Of a DNA stretch of 64,000 bases, positions 22,076 to 33,304 are shown in pieces. Source of the DNA: Adiantum capillus-veneris (lineage: Eukaryota; Streptophyta; Polypodiopsida; Polypodiales; Pteridaceae); contig CM043945.1 in the NCBI GenBank assembly GCA_014529385.2, positions 146,423,741 through 146,487,740 of the forward strand, in the 5' to 3' direction. Both the position numbers and the translations under genes were made by a program. Below the pieces are notes generated by a model. The model saw only the letters and a list, made by a program, of their open reading frames with translations. It was not told where the DNA came from and searched no databases. Position 1 is the stretch's first letter, and the number at the start of each line of letters is the position of its first letter.

Positions 22076-23221
22076 CTACCTCACCTTCTGTAGAAAAGAG
22101 ACCAGTTGACGTGCGGTCATTGGTGAAGGTAGGGCTATGAGTGCGGACACCTTACTTGGGTCGGCGTTGATACCTTTTGCTGAAATTTCATGGCCTAGTA
22201 GAATGAATTTACTCTCCCCAATGTGGCATTTATCCACATTTAATTGCCCACCTAGGCTCTGCAACCTGGCCAAACCTTCAATTACCTTTTCTAAATGTGA
22301 AATACGGGAGCTATATATACAAAAATCATCAATGAACACTCTTATGGATGTTCCAAAGAACGGTTGAAAAACATATGTGACGTATCTTTGGAATGTGGCA
22401 GGTGCATTTGTGAGACCAAATGGCATAACCCTGTATGCAAAACAACCCCATGGCATGATAAAAGTGGTTTTTAGCTGATCTTCCAAGGCTATGCATATTT
22501 GAAAGTATCCAGAATAACCATCACAGACGGTATAGCATTCAAAACCCGCTACTTCATTCAGAATTTCATCTAAGAAAGGGAGAGGAAAGTGGTCTCTCTT
22601 TGTAGCTGCATTTAGTGGTTTGTAGTCAACACAGACCCTCCACTTACCATTCTTTTTAGGCGTCACCACTACGGGTGACACCCATTCTAAGTTTTCTACA
22701 GGATAGATGAATCCCGCCTCCAGCAGTTTCCTTACCTCGGCCAAGAGTGCCTTTTCTTGTATGACCCCCAGTCGTCGTAGCTTTTGCACAACTGGTTTTA
22801 CCCCTTCCTTCAGCTTAATATGATGTTCCACCATTGTAATGCCTGTGATTCTTTCATAGTTGTCAATGAACAGGTCAGGAAATCCCATCAACATTTGCAA
22901 AAAACTATCTTTCTCCTCAAGTGTTAATTCCGTAGACAACATACCCTTCAACCTACTTCCTCCTAGGCCAGGTGATTTGCTCTCCTCTTCATTGGGTTGC
23001 CCTTTTGGTGATGGATCACCAGTTGTGCTTACCCTTTGTGGATCCTTCATAATGATACCCATCACATCAATGGAACTGTCGCTTTCGTCGGTGGATGTGG
23101 TCTCCTCCTCAGAACTGGAAGATTCGCTAGTAGTTTCATCTGTCGATGTTTCCAGATTCATTTGCTTCTGCTTGCCAATCCTCATGTCGTAGTAGATTGT
23201 CTCCCCTTTCTTACCGGTCAT
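22076..23221 (-). pseudogene. Tat reverse transcriptase
   Basis: A 381-codon open frame. An acidic, Ser/Thr/Glu-rich linker (about 20-60) precedes the polymerase. Seen in order are VSPVVVTPKKNGKWRVCVDY (about 181-200), PLPFLDEIL, CDGYSGYFQI with Asp234, MPFGLTNAPATFQRY (about 266-280) and the catalytic box VFIDDF with Asp298 and Asp299. These are the conserved fingers and palm motifs of Ty3/gypsy RT. The frame ends with a stop shortly after LVSFLQKVR, where the connection region should continue. The catalytic residues are intact. Confidence 0.9.
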
Positions 23222-23226
23222 GCGTA

Positions 23227-23635
23227 GAAGGCCAGTACCCCAGTCCTATTTTTCCTTCATGGCCATCAACCATGGCCTTCCCAAAATTAGTGGATAGCCC
23301 TCCCCCCTAGTAGGCATTACAAAAATATCTACCTCTACCTCAGTGTTGAAAGCTTTGATTTTCACGGCACTTACCACACCCACACACTTTACTTTTGTGT
23401 TGTTTGCCATCTTTGCCTTGCATGGAGAAGGCCTGTCAACCTAGAGCCCTAATCGAAGCATCATAGCTTCGCTCATTACACAGATTTGTGCACCTCCATC
23501 AATGTAGGTTTTTCCAACCCTCTTTCCTTTTATGTTTACGTTGACAATTGGAAGGATGTCATCCATGTTGCATCCCGAAATTGCTCCGGCTACCTTTGTT
23601 TTCGAGCGTCTTGTACTTACCATTTTAGACCATTG
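23227..23635 (-). pseudogene. Tat protease
   Basis: Between gag and RT the minus strand shows a retropepsin-like domain: VNVNIKGKRVGKTYIDGGAQICVMSE, with an Asp-Gly-Gly active-site turn, and further on YPLILGRPWLMAM, the C-terminal LGRPWL motif. Stops occur after LRLGL (about 23441) and between MAMKEK and DWGTG (about 23250). It would cleave Gag-Pol. Asp-Gly-Gly is, as far as I recall, common in this lineage, so it is not itself a defect. Confidence 0.75.
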
Positions 23636-24940
23636 TCACCTTACTTTAGGTACAAGATGTAGCAGTTGTGGCCATGTAATCTTCGGTCCTTGCTCTGCCA
23701 CATCCAATGTTAGATCATAGGGCTTAGAACTTTCCCCTAGCTGGAAGTCGATGATGCCCAATTTCCTTCGTGGCCTGGATGGCCTCTTGCTAGTTTCTCC
23801 TCTCATGCTTCTCTCATCATCTGATTGTGTAGACTTCTCCCTCCTAGCTCTTTTCACATTCATGGCCTCAATTGGTTCTAAAAAGGTTACCTTCTCCTTA
23901 CCCTTGTCCCTCTCCTTTGCTCTGGGTGGATCCACTACTACGGCTTTTCCTTTCTCTTCTAGCCTTATGATGTTTACAGGGTGATCAGGTGCTGGGGCTG
24001 GTGGAAGAGGTGGGATGGATGCTTGTAGTGGTGTCTGGGGTGGACGTAGAATTTGTGTTGGTGGGGGTGGTGCTCGGGGTGGGGGTGTTCTTTCTCTAGG
24101 GGGTGACAATTGGTTCCTCCTACCTCCTCTATTATAGTTTTGTCGTGGTTTGGGACAGTAGTACATACCGTGACCGTCTTCTCCGCAGTTGTAGCAATGA
24201 TACTCCCTGTCTTGTCGTCGTTCTCTTCCAGGGTCTTGATCTCTTTCTTGACTCCTCCCTTGTTGTATTAAGTGGACAGACAAATTGTGCAGCTGGTCAG
24301 TAATATGAGCCAACATATCTTGTTGGTCATCTCTTACCCCAAGAGCCAGTGGTGGTGGTATGGTGGTTGTCGTAGTTGATGGTCGACGCGATGTTCCTGC
24401 TTCTGTTGACTCGGTTTCTTTGGCTTTCATTCACAGCTTCTTGTCCTTAAGGCGAGCAATCTCAACGGCTAACTCGTACGTAGCCGGGAATCTACCTTTC
24501 ACCTTCTCCTTGAGAAGCAGCCATAAGCCATGCGTGAACCGATCTTTTTTTAGGAAATCGGGTGCAGCTTCCCCTCTTGCCAGTGACTCAACCCACCGTT
24601 CCCACAAATCCACAAATTTGGACTCATAGGTGGCATATTCTAAAAGACCCTCCTGCTTCAAGTCTCTCAACTTTTCCCACAACTTTTCTGAAGTGGTACC
24701 TCCCCCAAAGCGCCTCTTAAAAGCGGTTTTTAAGGGTTCCTAGTCATCCTTGGTTGCTTGTGGAAGTGCATTGTACCATGATCTAGCTTCTAGCTTCATG
24801 AGATGCTTAAAGATTCTAAACCGGGATTCATCCGTATCTTTGTTGCTCACTACACATGCTACTTCAAAGTCATCTAGGAAGTCTGTTACCAAATCCTCCC
24901 CCTTCTTTCCTTTAAATGTTGGAAATGCTACACTTGCCAT
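23636..24940 (-). pseudogene. Tat gag with intact CCHC knuckle
   Basis: Gag starts at the ATG at 24940 (MASVAFPTFKGKKGEDLVTDF). The capsid region includes LMKLEARSWYNALP, then an in-frame TAG (about 24740), LWEKLRDLKQEGLLEYATYESKF, FTHGLW, and an in-frame TGA just before 24430. The last part (264 codons) carries one perfect zinc knuckle, CYNCGEDGHGMYYC, then a Pro-rich stretch (about residues 110-150) and a basic region. Both stops lie in an otherwise continuous frame and need only one base change each. The product would form the particle and bind RNA. Confidence 0.85.
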
Positions 24941-25023
24941 GATTACTGAGAGAGAGCTAGAAAGACACACTGCTTAACTTGCAAAAGTTTTTTTCTTCTT
25001 TACAAGGAGGCGTGTATACCCTC

Positions 25024-25700
25024 TTATACTAGGACATAGATTAAAACTTCAAACGGTACATTGCCTTGTACCAAAGGTAGGACAAATGGTTGATCTGATG
25101 CCAGCACCTCAAAAAATCGCTCCCCACCCAGCATGGTGTCAATGACGTGCTGGTAGTGAGCCTTCAAATCCAGTATTACCTTGATTGAGCGTACACGTGT
25201 TGGTATGTGTGATCTGTGTTGAGGTAGGTTGTACTGATTCATGTGAAGCTTAGAGGTGCTTAGTCACTGTCCAAGCTTGTGGGAGAGGGTGGTGATCTTT
25301 CCTGAAACAAAATCAGTAGATCCCTAGTTTCTCTAGTGAGAGTGTGAGACAATGATTTCGTTATCTGTGCTGCAGCATCAGGTGCGACTTGAAAATTGAC
25401 TGTGATAATTACCTCGGTGACTTGAGTTACCCGATTCTCAAAGTAGAATAGTGTTGATTCTCTATTGTATAGAGCTCCTTCCATTTTGTTGTTGTGGGTT
25501 GGTTGTAGGTTGCGGACATGGTTTCGACCTTCTCCTTCTTCTTATTGGCACTTGGCCTATGTATATCCACTGGGTTTGGCGTGTTGGTTGACTCTCCCAC
25601 TACAAATCGATTATCGTTACGCCTGGCACTCGAGCTTCGATGGAGATGCGAAGTTCGTCTAGTTGTGCTTGGAGCTCTTCTTCTTCTGTCATCCAATTAG
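25024..25700 (-). pseudogene. Possible extra ORF upstream of Tat gag
   Basis: Between the 5' LTR and gag, about 680 bp look coding in shifting frames: TYNQPTTTKWKELYTIENQHY (about 25427-25510), FENRVTQVTEVIITVNFQVAPDAAAQI (about 25345-25440) and RSIKVILDLKAHYQHVIDTML (about 25130-25200). Related Ogre-type elements carry an ORF before gag, so this may be a decayed counterpart. Function is unknown and no domain was recognised. Confidence 0.4.
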
Positions 25701-25779
25701 CAAATCCTACTAGCCATTCATCCATTCACAATAGTTTAGGGGTTTCAGTCTTGTAAACTAAAGGGTTTCATGAAAAGAT

Positions 25780-25797
25780 CCTCAGTGGGGGCACCAA
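25780..25797 (-). other. Candidate primer-binding site of the Tat element
   Basis: On the minus strand the LTR end (...CCCGTCA) is followed by TTTGGTGCCCCCACTGAGG, beginning like other TGG-type primer sites. The matching tRNA was not identified. Confidence 0.5.
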
Positions 25798-25798
25798 A

Positions 25799-27385
25799 TG
25801 ACGGGAGCAAAGTGAACCCCGAACCCCGACGGCCTCTAAAACACCGGAGACCGAATGGCACGCCCCGAGCCTGTCATGGTAAAGCAAACAGGGGGCACCA
25901 CCTAGCTTCAACGGCTAGGACGCAAACAACACACCACCATAACAAAGTTTTCATCCAAGAGAGATGGATGCTTGGGAGTAATGATGAAGAGGAAACGGAA
26001 CGAGATCAAGTGAGAGAGAGAGAGAGAAAGAGAGGGAGGGGGTATAGCGGCTTAGTACTTAGGCACCACAAAAGGATGGCGAATCCGCACACCCTTCACA
26101 CATACACAAGCTCACTCCAAACACAAGACTAGATGGCGATTCCGCACACCTCACATGGGCAAAACATTGCAAGAAAACATACTCACAAAACCTCAAGCTT
26201 TATTTAGAGAATAAGACAATGAAATGGGGAGCATAGGGTAGGGGAATGAGAAGGGAGAGCATGGTAGAGCACATGGAGGATAGGTGGGAGTTGATGGCGA
26301 AGACTTGCACGAGGGTTATGGCCATCATCCTTCATTTAGTTTCCCTTCATCTTCCATAGCCCAAGGGTGTAGAGGTCATGCTCAAGACGAGCATGGTGAT
26401 TGCGGTGATGGTGATGGTGATGGTGATGGTGATGGTGATGGTGATGGTGTGGGTGTGTGTGTGTGTGTGTGCACTAGGCACACACAGTGCATAGTGTACT
26501 CTTTGGTGATGGTGTGTGTCCTTAGTGTGATGGTGACCCCTCTTTATATAGGGGAGGAGGGGGGAGAAATTCTAGAATTTAGAAATGAAGAAATCATTAT
26601 CTACATAGGCCATGTGACTGTGGGCCCCACTTGTCTGGCTGTGTGTATATGTGCCAGAACAGCAATCTCATGAGAGAGAGAGACTAAGAGAGAGAGATGG
26701 GTTGATGAAAAAAAGTGAGAGGTGACATGGAGAATAAAGTAATTACAAGAGGGGAGAGAGGGGAGTGTGTTCAGAGGTGAATCTGTGTGCAGATGTGTGT
26801 GAACACAAGAAAAATCAGGTAACCACCGGGTGGGGATGGGTCCGTTGGCACCTTTTTCAGTGAAACTGAGTGTGTGTGAGTGTGGGGGAGGTTATTTAGC
26901 TACAAGACAAGAGACATGGTGCCCTTTAGAGAGAGAGGGGGGTATTTGGGTCACGGGATATGATAGGAGAGACAAAGAGGGGGTGGGGTATACTATTTTG
27001 GAAGATAGGGTAAGTTGCATGTTAGTTAGGGTGCATTATTGGTGAGTTATAATGAATTATTGGTGAGAGGTGGGGTAGCTTGAGGGGAGAGAGAAAGGAG
27101 AAAGTACAAGGGGAAGAGAGAGGGGGTTGACCTTTTGAGTGGAGGAGAGGAAAAGGGACACTCGGCGGGGCAACAGTGAAGAAAAAGGAGGCAAGGTGGG
27201 GATGGGCTACCCCGCAGGCATGAGGTGGCCTATTTTACCTTTCTTATATATTTACATAATCATACTTTTTTTTTTTCTTACTTTTTCCAATGCCTTTTAT
27301 CACTCCCTCCCTAAGAGGGGGTTTTCATGGGGTGGGGACGAGAGAAGAGGGGTATGGGAGCTTGGCTTGTGAAAAGCCCCCATCA
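25799..27385 (-). repeat. 5' LTR of the Tat-type element
   Basis: 1587 bp, plus-strand ends TGACGGGAGC and CCCCCATCA, collinear with 18061-19659 including the GGTGAT and GT runs. It lacks a few repeat units of the other copy, such as a shorter (GA)n tract. Confidence 0.9.
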
Positions 27386-28411
27386 ACGAGAATTGCCAGA
27401 CATCCTATCCAAATTGTGCCCAAGGCATAATTTTTGAGACCAAACCATAGGGTGACTTCATGTGCATGTTATACATGATGTTTTGAGTGTAGGTGAGAGT
27501 TTTCAGCTCATTTGGGTGAGAAAATTGGGTTTTAAGCAGACTTTAGTGTTTTTTTAAAGAAAAAAAGGCTAGAACAGCTAGTTTTGGGGTCTTTTGACAT
27601 CCAAATTAAAATCTAAGCATAGCATTGGGTTGCTGACATCAAGGGGAAGCTGTGGCTTGAGTTTGGGGCAATTCTAAGCACTTAGATATCCTACGCGTAG
27701 GATGTCTTCACCATGATTTAGCACTCCAAATCAACCTCTGAGCATACCACTCTGATCAGCACATCAAGGAGAAGCTGGGGTGAAAATTTCAAGTCATTCT
27801 GAGCAAAAAGACATCCTACGCGTAGGATGTCTCAAGGCCATTTTTAGGTCCAAATGAAATTCTCAGCATACCATTGTGTTGCTGGACTTAAGGGGAGTCT
27901 CTAGACCAAATTTTGTTAAATTCTGAGCATATAGACATCCTACGCGTAGGATGTCTCTAGGCCAGTTTTAGGGTCCAATTGTAATTTTGACCATACAGGA
28001 GTGTTCACAGTGTCACAGAGATCCCAAATCTTCTTTTAAAATTGAATTTGGACTCATTTTGACCATTCTAAACTGCATTTCACTGTTTTGGCCATAACTT
28101 TCACAAACGGTATCGGATCGGAAAAGTTTTTATATCAAAACATAGCCTGAGAGCGGCTCTACAGATCTTAGAGTAAAACTTGAACTAAATGTATGCCTAT
28201 GGAAATCATTTAGTTCAACTTTGAAAAAAAAACGTCGTTTGAGGCCTCAAAATACATCTGCAAGTTAGGGGTGTCTGAAAGCGACAATTTCAAGAATTGT
28301 GATGAAACGGTTGCAGTTTTGGACATAGTTTCGACTTTTTCCTAACCAAAGAACTTGAACAAGTGGACTAAGTCTACTTGAACCAAGCAAAATCTCTTAA
28401 GGCTAGAAATT
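27386..28411 (+). other. Leader of the gypsy element, right part, with palindromes
   Basis: Continuation of the leader after the Tat insertion. The 24-bp palindrome family recurs at 27684-27707 (one change), 27809-27832 (perfect) and 27933-27956 (perfect), about 125 bp apart, and as a half-site near 27398. The text around each copy repeats loosely (CTGAGCATACCA, TTGCTG, AAGGGGA), so the leader is a decayed tandem array with the palindrome as its best-conserved part. No reading frame is credible before the ATG at 28412. Confidence 0.8.
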
Positions 28412-30079
28412 ATGTCTACCCTAGATTCAAACGCACCTTACACAAGCTTGGAGATCCCTACGATAGAGGAATATCCTCCCACAATGGATCTTCCAAACTT
28501 GCAATTGATAAAGATCCATCTTGTTGAGACAGTTTGGATGATTGGTCATGAGAGTGAAGGACTATATAGATACATTGACAACAATGAGGTCAATCTTTAT
28601 AGGTGCTCAGATCCATACCTAGAAGAGATAACGGATTACAAGCTCTTATATGTCTACACATACGGAGTCGACTGTCAATGGAGATCTATAGTTGTCGACA
28701 AGTATGGACGAGAATACAGAGTTGTAGAAAGCACAAATCCACAGACTGTACTAGAAAGAGGTGGATATTTGGTCAATGAAGGACCACAAATGCCTCCACC
28801 AAACACGAGAATTCCTATAGGAATTCCAAGAAGAGAGCCACCAAGATTTCCTTCAAGAGCGATAACGAAAGAAGGATTGGGAGAGTCTCTGGTTAGACTT
28901 GTAGACAATCGACAAGTTAAACCATCCCAAGTCTAGAAATGGGTAAACAGAAAATACTTCGAAGATAAAGATCCGAGAGATCACGTAACGGCTTTTAGAA
29001 GAGTGATTAGAGCAGAGGAAGTTTCAGATTTTGCAACACAGTTTGCGGGATTCGGATTGACTCTAGAAGATGATGCAGCTACATGGTTTGACTCGGTGGA
29101 AAAATGGGATTTTGAGACCCTAGATGAGCTATTTGAGGATTTTATTGAAGAATTCTCGCCAAAAGGCATTGCTCACAACACGGTCTCGCAAATCCATAGA
29201 TTCAAATAGAAAGAGGATGAATCAGTACGCAAAGCATCATTACGGCTCAAGAGATATGTTAAGCTTTGTCCGAGAGCGGAATTACCTATGCAAGCATGAA
29301 TGATGCTGATCTTTATCCAGGGAATGAGACATGCGGGCCTTCAAAAGGATCTGCATATGATAAGGAGGATGACGCTAAACGAGTTGATCAAAGAAGCTCT
29401 TTATCTAGTGGATAACTGTGAGGCATACAAAGAAAAGGACTTAAAGAGTCAAGGAGATGACACATCCTCTCAGCACAGTGTTTCATAGATAAGTGAGTCC
29501 ATTGCCAAGCCAACGGCACCTATTGATTAAGAAAAGCTTATCGACGACTTGGTCAAGAGGTTGATTCCTCTTGTAAGGTCTGATTCGGGAGAGCCGAAGT
29601 GGTGTGAAATTGAGAGAAAATGGACGAACCATACGGGGGAAGAGTGCTATTATAGCATGGAAAATGCTAGGGAGAGGTATGTACAACCTGTTCCAGAAGC
29701 ACCTACTCCACCTAGATACATTACGGGGAATGCGCCAGGACCAGTAGGAGTTTTAAGGCCACAGCTTGTCTTAGGACAACAACCTCCGCTGCCAGGTGCT
29801 AGAATGCCGGTAGACATGAGATACATGCCAATGATGGAAGCATCAAATAAACCAACACCAGTACCAGCTACAATGTGGTATAGGAACCAAAGTGAGTACT
29901 ACCCTTCGGAGCAACAAAATGTGAGAGAAACACATGGAGTGGTGAGGCCAGTACAACCCCATCTCCTGGGTTTCACTCGAAATAAAGAAGGTATGAAATT
30001 TACGAAAGGACATTGCGATTCATTGCAAATAGTGGCTTATCTAGTTCAAAGCTTGATTATAGCCAAGAGGAAATGCTAA
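28412..30079 (+). pseudogene. gag of the gypsy-type element, several stops in one frame
   Basis: One frame runs through this region from MSTLDSNAP (28412) with in-frame stops near 28934 (TAG), 29207 (TAG), 29297 (TGA), 29486 (TAG) and 29527 (TAA). Capsid-like motifs are AFRRVIRAEEVSDFATQFAGFGL, ATWFDSVEKWDFETLDELFEDFIEEF (about 29085-29155) and MTLNELIKEALYLVDNCEAY (about 29367-29430), which fit a retrotransposon Gag domain. The N-terminal 175 residues (HESEGLYRYI, YTYGVDCQW) match no domain I recognise. The protein would build the particle. It is inactive as it stands. Confidence 0.75.
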
Positions 30080-31785
30080 AAGAATCTCCTCAACCAGAGA
30101 CAGATTGTCACAAAAGTCGTGACAACCACTTGGTCAAACAATGTCCTCATACGGAGATCACTGAAGTAAATGTCTATTGTCTTGAGTGTGGCATCAATCA
30201 ATTGATCCCCGATTGCCCGAAAAACCCAAACCAAATCAAGAAAATCACGACAAATGTATTAGGGATTGTTCAGCTCCCTAGTAGCTCAGAAAATGAAAAT
30301 GTTATACCAGTTCAAGTAGTTACGAGAGCACAAGCTCAAAAGAAAGCTGATGAGAATCCAGAGACAAAGAACACGAAAAGTGACACGAGTCCAAAGACAG
30401 ATGATGGACCAAAGACAGATGCACCTAGTCAGAAAACCAAGCACAAACGAAATAGTTGGAAAGCTAGAAAGACTAGGATGAAAGCACACAGGGAACGAGA
30501 GCAAAAATCCCTAGCTGAGAAGCTTACCGAAGCTGAGGAGAAGATAAAACAACATGAGGAAAAGGAGGCACCTTCTCTTACACAGATGGTTAAACCTCTA
30601 GAAGAACCATCCACGGATGAGAAACCGAGAAATGCTAGTTCAGGAGAATCTGTGTTGGCAAAGAAGGTTAATGAGACATTAGATGCCCTCTTGAAAGCCT
30701 ATGATGTGAGACTCAAAAACAACCAAACCCAAGAACAGAGGTGGATGACATATCCCTATGCGGAACTAGAAAAGCAAAGGTTTGAAATGTGACAGAAAAT
30801 GATTCAAACAGCCCAAGCTTTACTAGAACCACCAGTTGCAAAACCTGAGGATGTGATCCGTGTCCTGCCTACACAAGTAATCCCACCAAACCAAGAACTA
30901 AAAGAGCCAGATCCTAGTCAAGAGCACAGACCAAACCTCAAAGACCCAGCATTAGAACCAAGGATAGTACTGAATACCACGGATAACTCTTCCGAGGAAT
31001 TTCACCAAGCTATACCTGAGGATTGTAAAGAGATAGATGGTCTTGACGAATTGTGGAAACAAGTCAGAGAGGCCAATGAAGCCGATGACCTAAGAAGACG
31101 AGTAGACAAGACTGGTGATAAACGAGGAGTGTTTCTACCACCAATAGAGGAATTTGAGACTGGATCTCAAATGAATCTAAACATGCGATCGTATTGGGGC
31201 GACAAAGGATTTGTACAATCTATGGATAGTCAACCCCATTCGCTAAGAACACTACCGTCCTACATGGGAGAGTACGAGACCAAGTCAGATGTGGTTGAAG
31301 TCCCATCACAGAGACTGTCTCCCAACAAGGCCATCGATTCAAAGGGGCTAGTAGATATTCTATCTACCCCAGTCACCTGTACAATAATGTTAGCCGAGTT
31401 TCTTAGAATAACACCAAACATGTGGGCTAATGTGGGTAAATGTCTAGAGAAATTTGGTGTAAAAACCCCAATGACTCAAATCGAGAAAGGCATCAAAGAT
31501 CTTGATATGCCTCAACTAAATACTAGGCCAGTGCCATCAAGCAAGGTAGGCGAGTATTACGAGGGAGAAGATGGAAACAACACCCTTCCTATGGAATTCA
31601 ATAATGTAAAAACCATGGCAATCCTTGACAGTGGAGCTGGTGTGGCCATTGCAACCAAAGAGGTTTGGAAAAATGGGGAAAACTGCCTTGATATCCACAC
31701 AAATGACCCTACAGCTTGCAGAAGGACACAAGGAAAAGCCCCTAGGACTGCTAGAAAAAGTACTTGTTACTTCTTGTGGCATTGA
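30013..31785 (+). pseudogene. gag C-terminus and linker into protease
   Basis: In a second frame, residues near 30100-30230 contain two degenerate knuckle-like Cys clusters (CHKSRDNHLVKQC and CLECGINQLIPDC). A long charged, probably coiled-coil stretch follows (about 30360-30700, rich in Lys/Glu/Thr). A TGA near 30790 interrupts it. The frame continues to the protease active-site motif AILDSGAGVAIA near 31617-31650 and then runs out of frame. The linker is unusually long and Pro/Glu/Lys-rich. Its role is unknown. Confidence 0.65.
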
Positions 31786-32839
31786 ATATGAACACACTTT
31801 TGTTGTTGTTGACTTTGGCAAGAAGAACAACTATGACATCATTCTGGGAAGACCATTCATGCGACAATTGAAAATGGTCCAAGATTGGGGTTATGACCAT
31901 ATATACCTGAGACATATGGAAACCATAACAAAGATAAACTTGAGGGACCATAGCTATAGGGATGTGACGAGAACACCGGTTGAGGAGTTTGATTCCGCCA
32001 CAGTAGCAGGATCAGAACTTCCAGCTTGGTTAGGTAAGCCTAAAGAACTGTGGATGTGTGGAGCTTCACAATGTGGTAGCTTGAAACGTGATGAATGTAT
32101 CCTAGAGTGGGTTATAGAGGATAGGGACTATATCCCAGAACCATTTCCTAAAGAAGAGTTAGAGCCTTTTGGATGGGAACACATCTTGGCTACTCTGGAC
32201 GTGTGCGCCGTGGAGGATGCTCCCACACCAAATTTTTGTGATGAAAATGGCTATGATGTCGTTCCTTATTTTGTAGTGAGTGTAATCCAGGAAAACGAAG
32301 AGAACCATACATCAACAAGCTCTCGAAATAAGGAGAAAACAAAGAAATGTGGAGAATCAAAAGATGAAGAAGACGACGAGTTCTATGGCTCTGTAGAACA
32401 CTTCGAGCTTCAAGAAGATCAACGACCCAGGAATCAATGTCATCGCTACACGAATAAAGTGCATCAAAAGTGGATTCCAAAGTCCTCGGTGAAGACACAG
32501 CCACCACAAGCATCCTCATGCAGGGCTCCTAATAAGGATGCAAAGACTCAGCTAGGAGGAATACGACCAGAGCAACGAGCTAACAATGCTCTAATCAATG
32601 GGCTAGAAAAGTCCTCCAAGAAACTACCACCCACGAGCAAATGGACAGTAACTTTCCACTACCAGCCAAAAAATCAAGGGAAAGTACAAGAAGTCAACCT
32701 TGCTGAGGATAGTAGCGATAGTGATAAATCTTACGACATCCCCTATCATCAACTCAGGCCATCACTATCACCAACCCCTTCAGCAACAACCATGACAAGT
32801 CAAAAGAACAGGACAACAAGTCAAAGCCAAAAAGCTTGA
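31600..32839 (+). pseudogene. Aspartic protease and long C-terminal extension of the gypsy-type element
   Basis: The active-site Asp-Ser-Gly (AILDSGAG, about 31620) lies in the previous frame. After a frame change near 31700 the protease core continues with YEHTFVVVDFG and the flap-side motif DIILGRPFMRQL (about 31833-31868). The frame stays open to 32839. This extension (about 330 residues) has acidic runs (KDEEDDEFYG) and WIPK near 32472, and no polymerase motif. A protease normally sits before RT in gypsy pol, but here pol is absent. One frameshift is the only visible break in this part. Confidence 0.7.
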
Positions 32840-32999
32840 CAAATCTGGATACCAAAAAGCCAGATCGGTCAAAAATAGATATGGATCAAGAAGACAAAGA
32901 TCTCTAATGACAAATCACAAGATCCAACACCAAAACAAAAACAAGGAAAGCGTACACGAACGGGTAAGAATATCACAAAGTCGCAAGCTTTCACAACTC

Positions 33000-33304
33000 A
33001 GGTTTGGGCTCCAAAGAAGTTGATTCAAGCACAAAAAAGTCAGGAATTCATTTGGATTCCAAAACAACCACAGTATCAACTTTCAAAGCCTAAATCCTAT
33101 CCCCAACCAAGCATACAAGGGCTGAAGCAAAGACCACTGTCGACTCACACAACAAAAAGGTGGATCCCAAAGAAGTCTCTTCAAACACAAACGAAGCACG
33201 AGCAAGTATGGGTTCCCAAACGAGCGTCAGCAACAAAACAGCCAATAATCGCAAAGAAATGGGTCCCAAAGAAGAACAACAAAGGTCAGTGTATCGCCGC
33301 TTGA
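33000..33304 (+). pseudogene. Repeated Trp-x-Pro-Lys tail of the gypsy-type ORF
   Basis: In a frame continuing beyond the stop at 32839, Lys/Gln-rich text carries a repeated four-residue motif: VWAPKK (33007), IWIPKQ, RWIPKK, VWVPKR and KWVPKK (near 33265), besides KWIPK at about 32470. The tail ends at a stop near 33303. No known domain is implied; spaced W-x-P-K motifs look like short binding repeats. It may be the true C-terminus of the protease-bearing polyprotein. Confidence 0.5.

Larger units (their letters stand above)
18061..27385 (-). mobile_element. Nested Ty3/gypsy Tat-type retrotransposon
   Basis: A complete but inactivated 9.3-kb element on the minus strand. LTRs are at 27385-25799 (5') and 19659-18061 (3'). 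Between them, right to left, come an upstream ORF region, gag with CCHC knuckle, protease, reverse transcriptase, RNase H, a second RNase H and integrase. The second RNase H between polymerase and integrase is the known hallmark of the Tat lineage (Tat, Retand, Ogre). The flanks share ACGA (18057-18060 and 27386-27389), a likely 4-bp target duplication. Several in-frame stops disable it. Confidence 0.9.
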
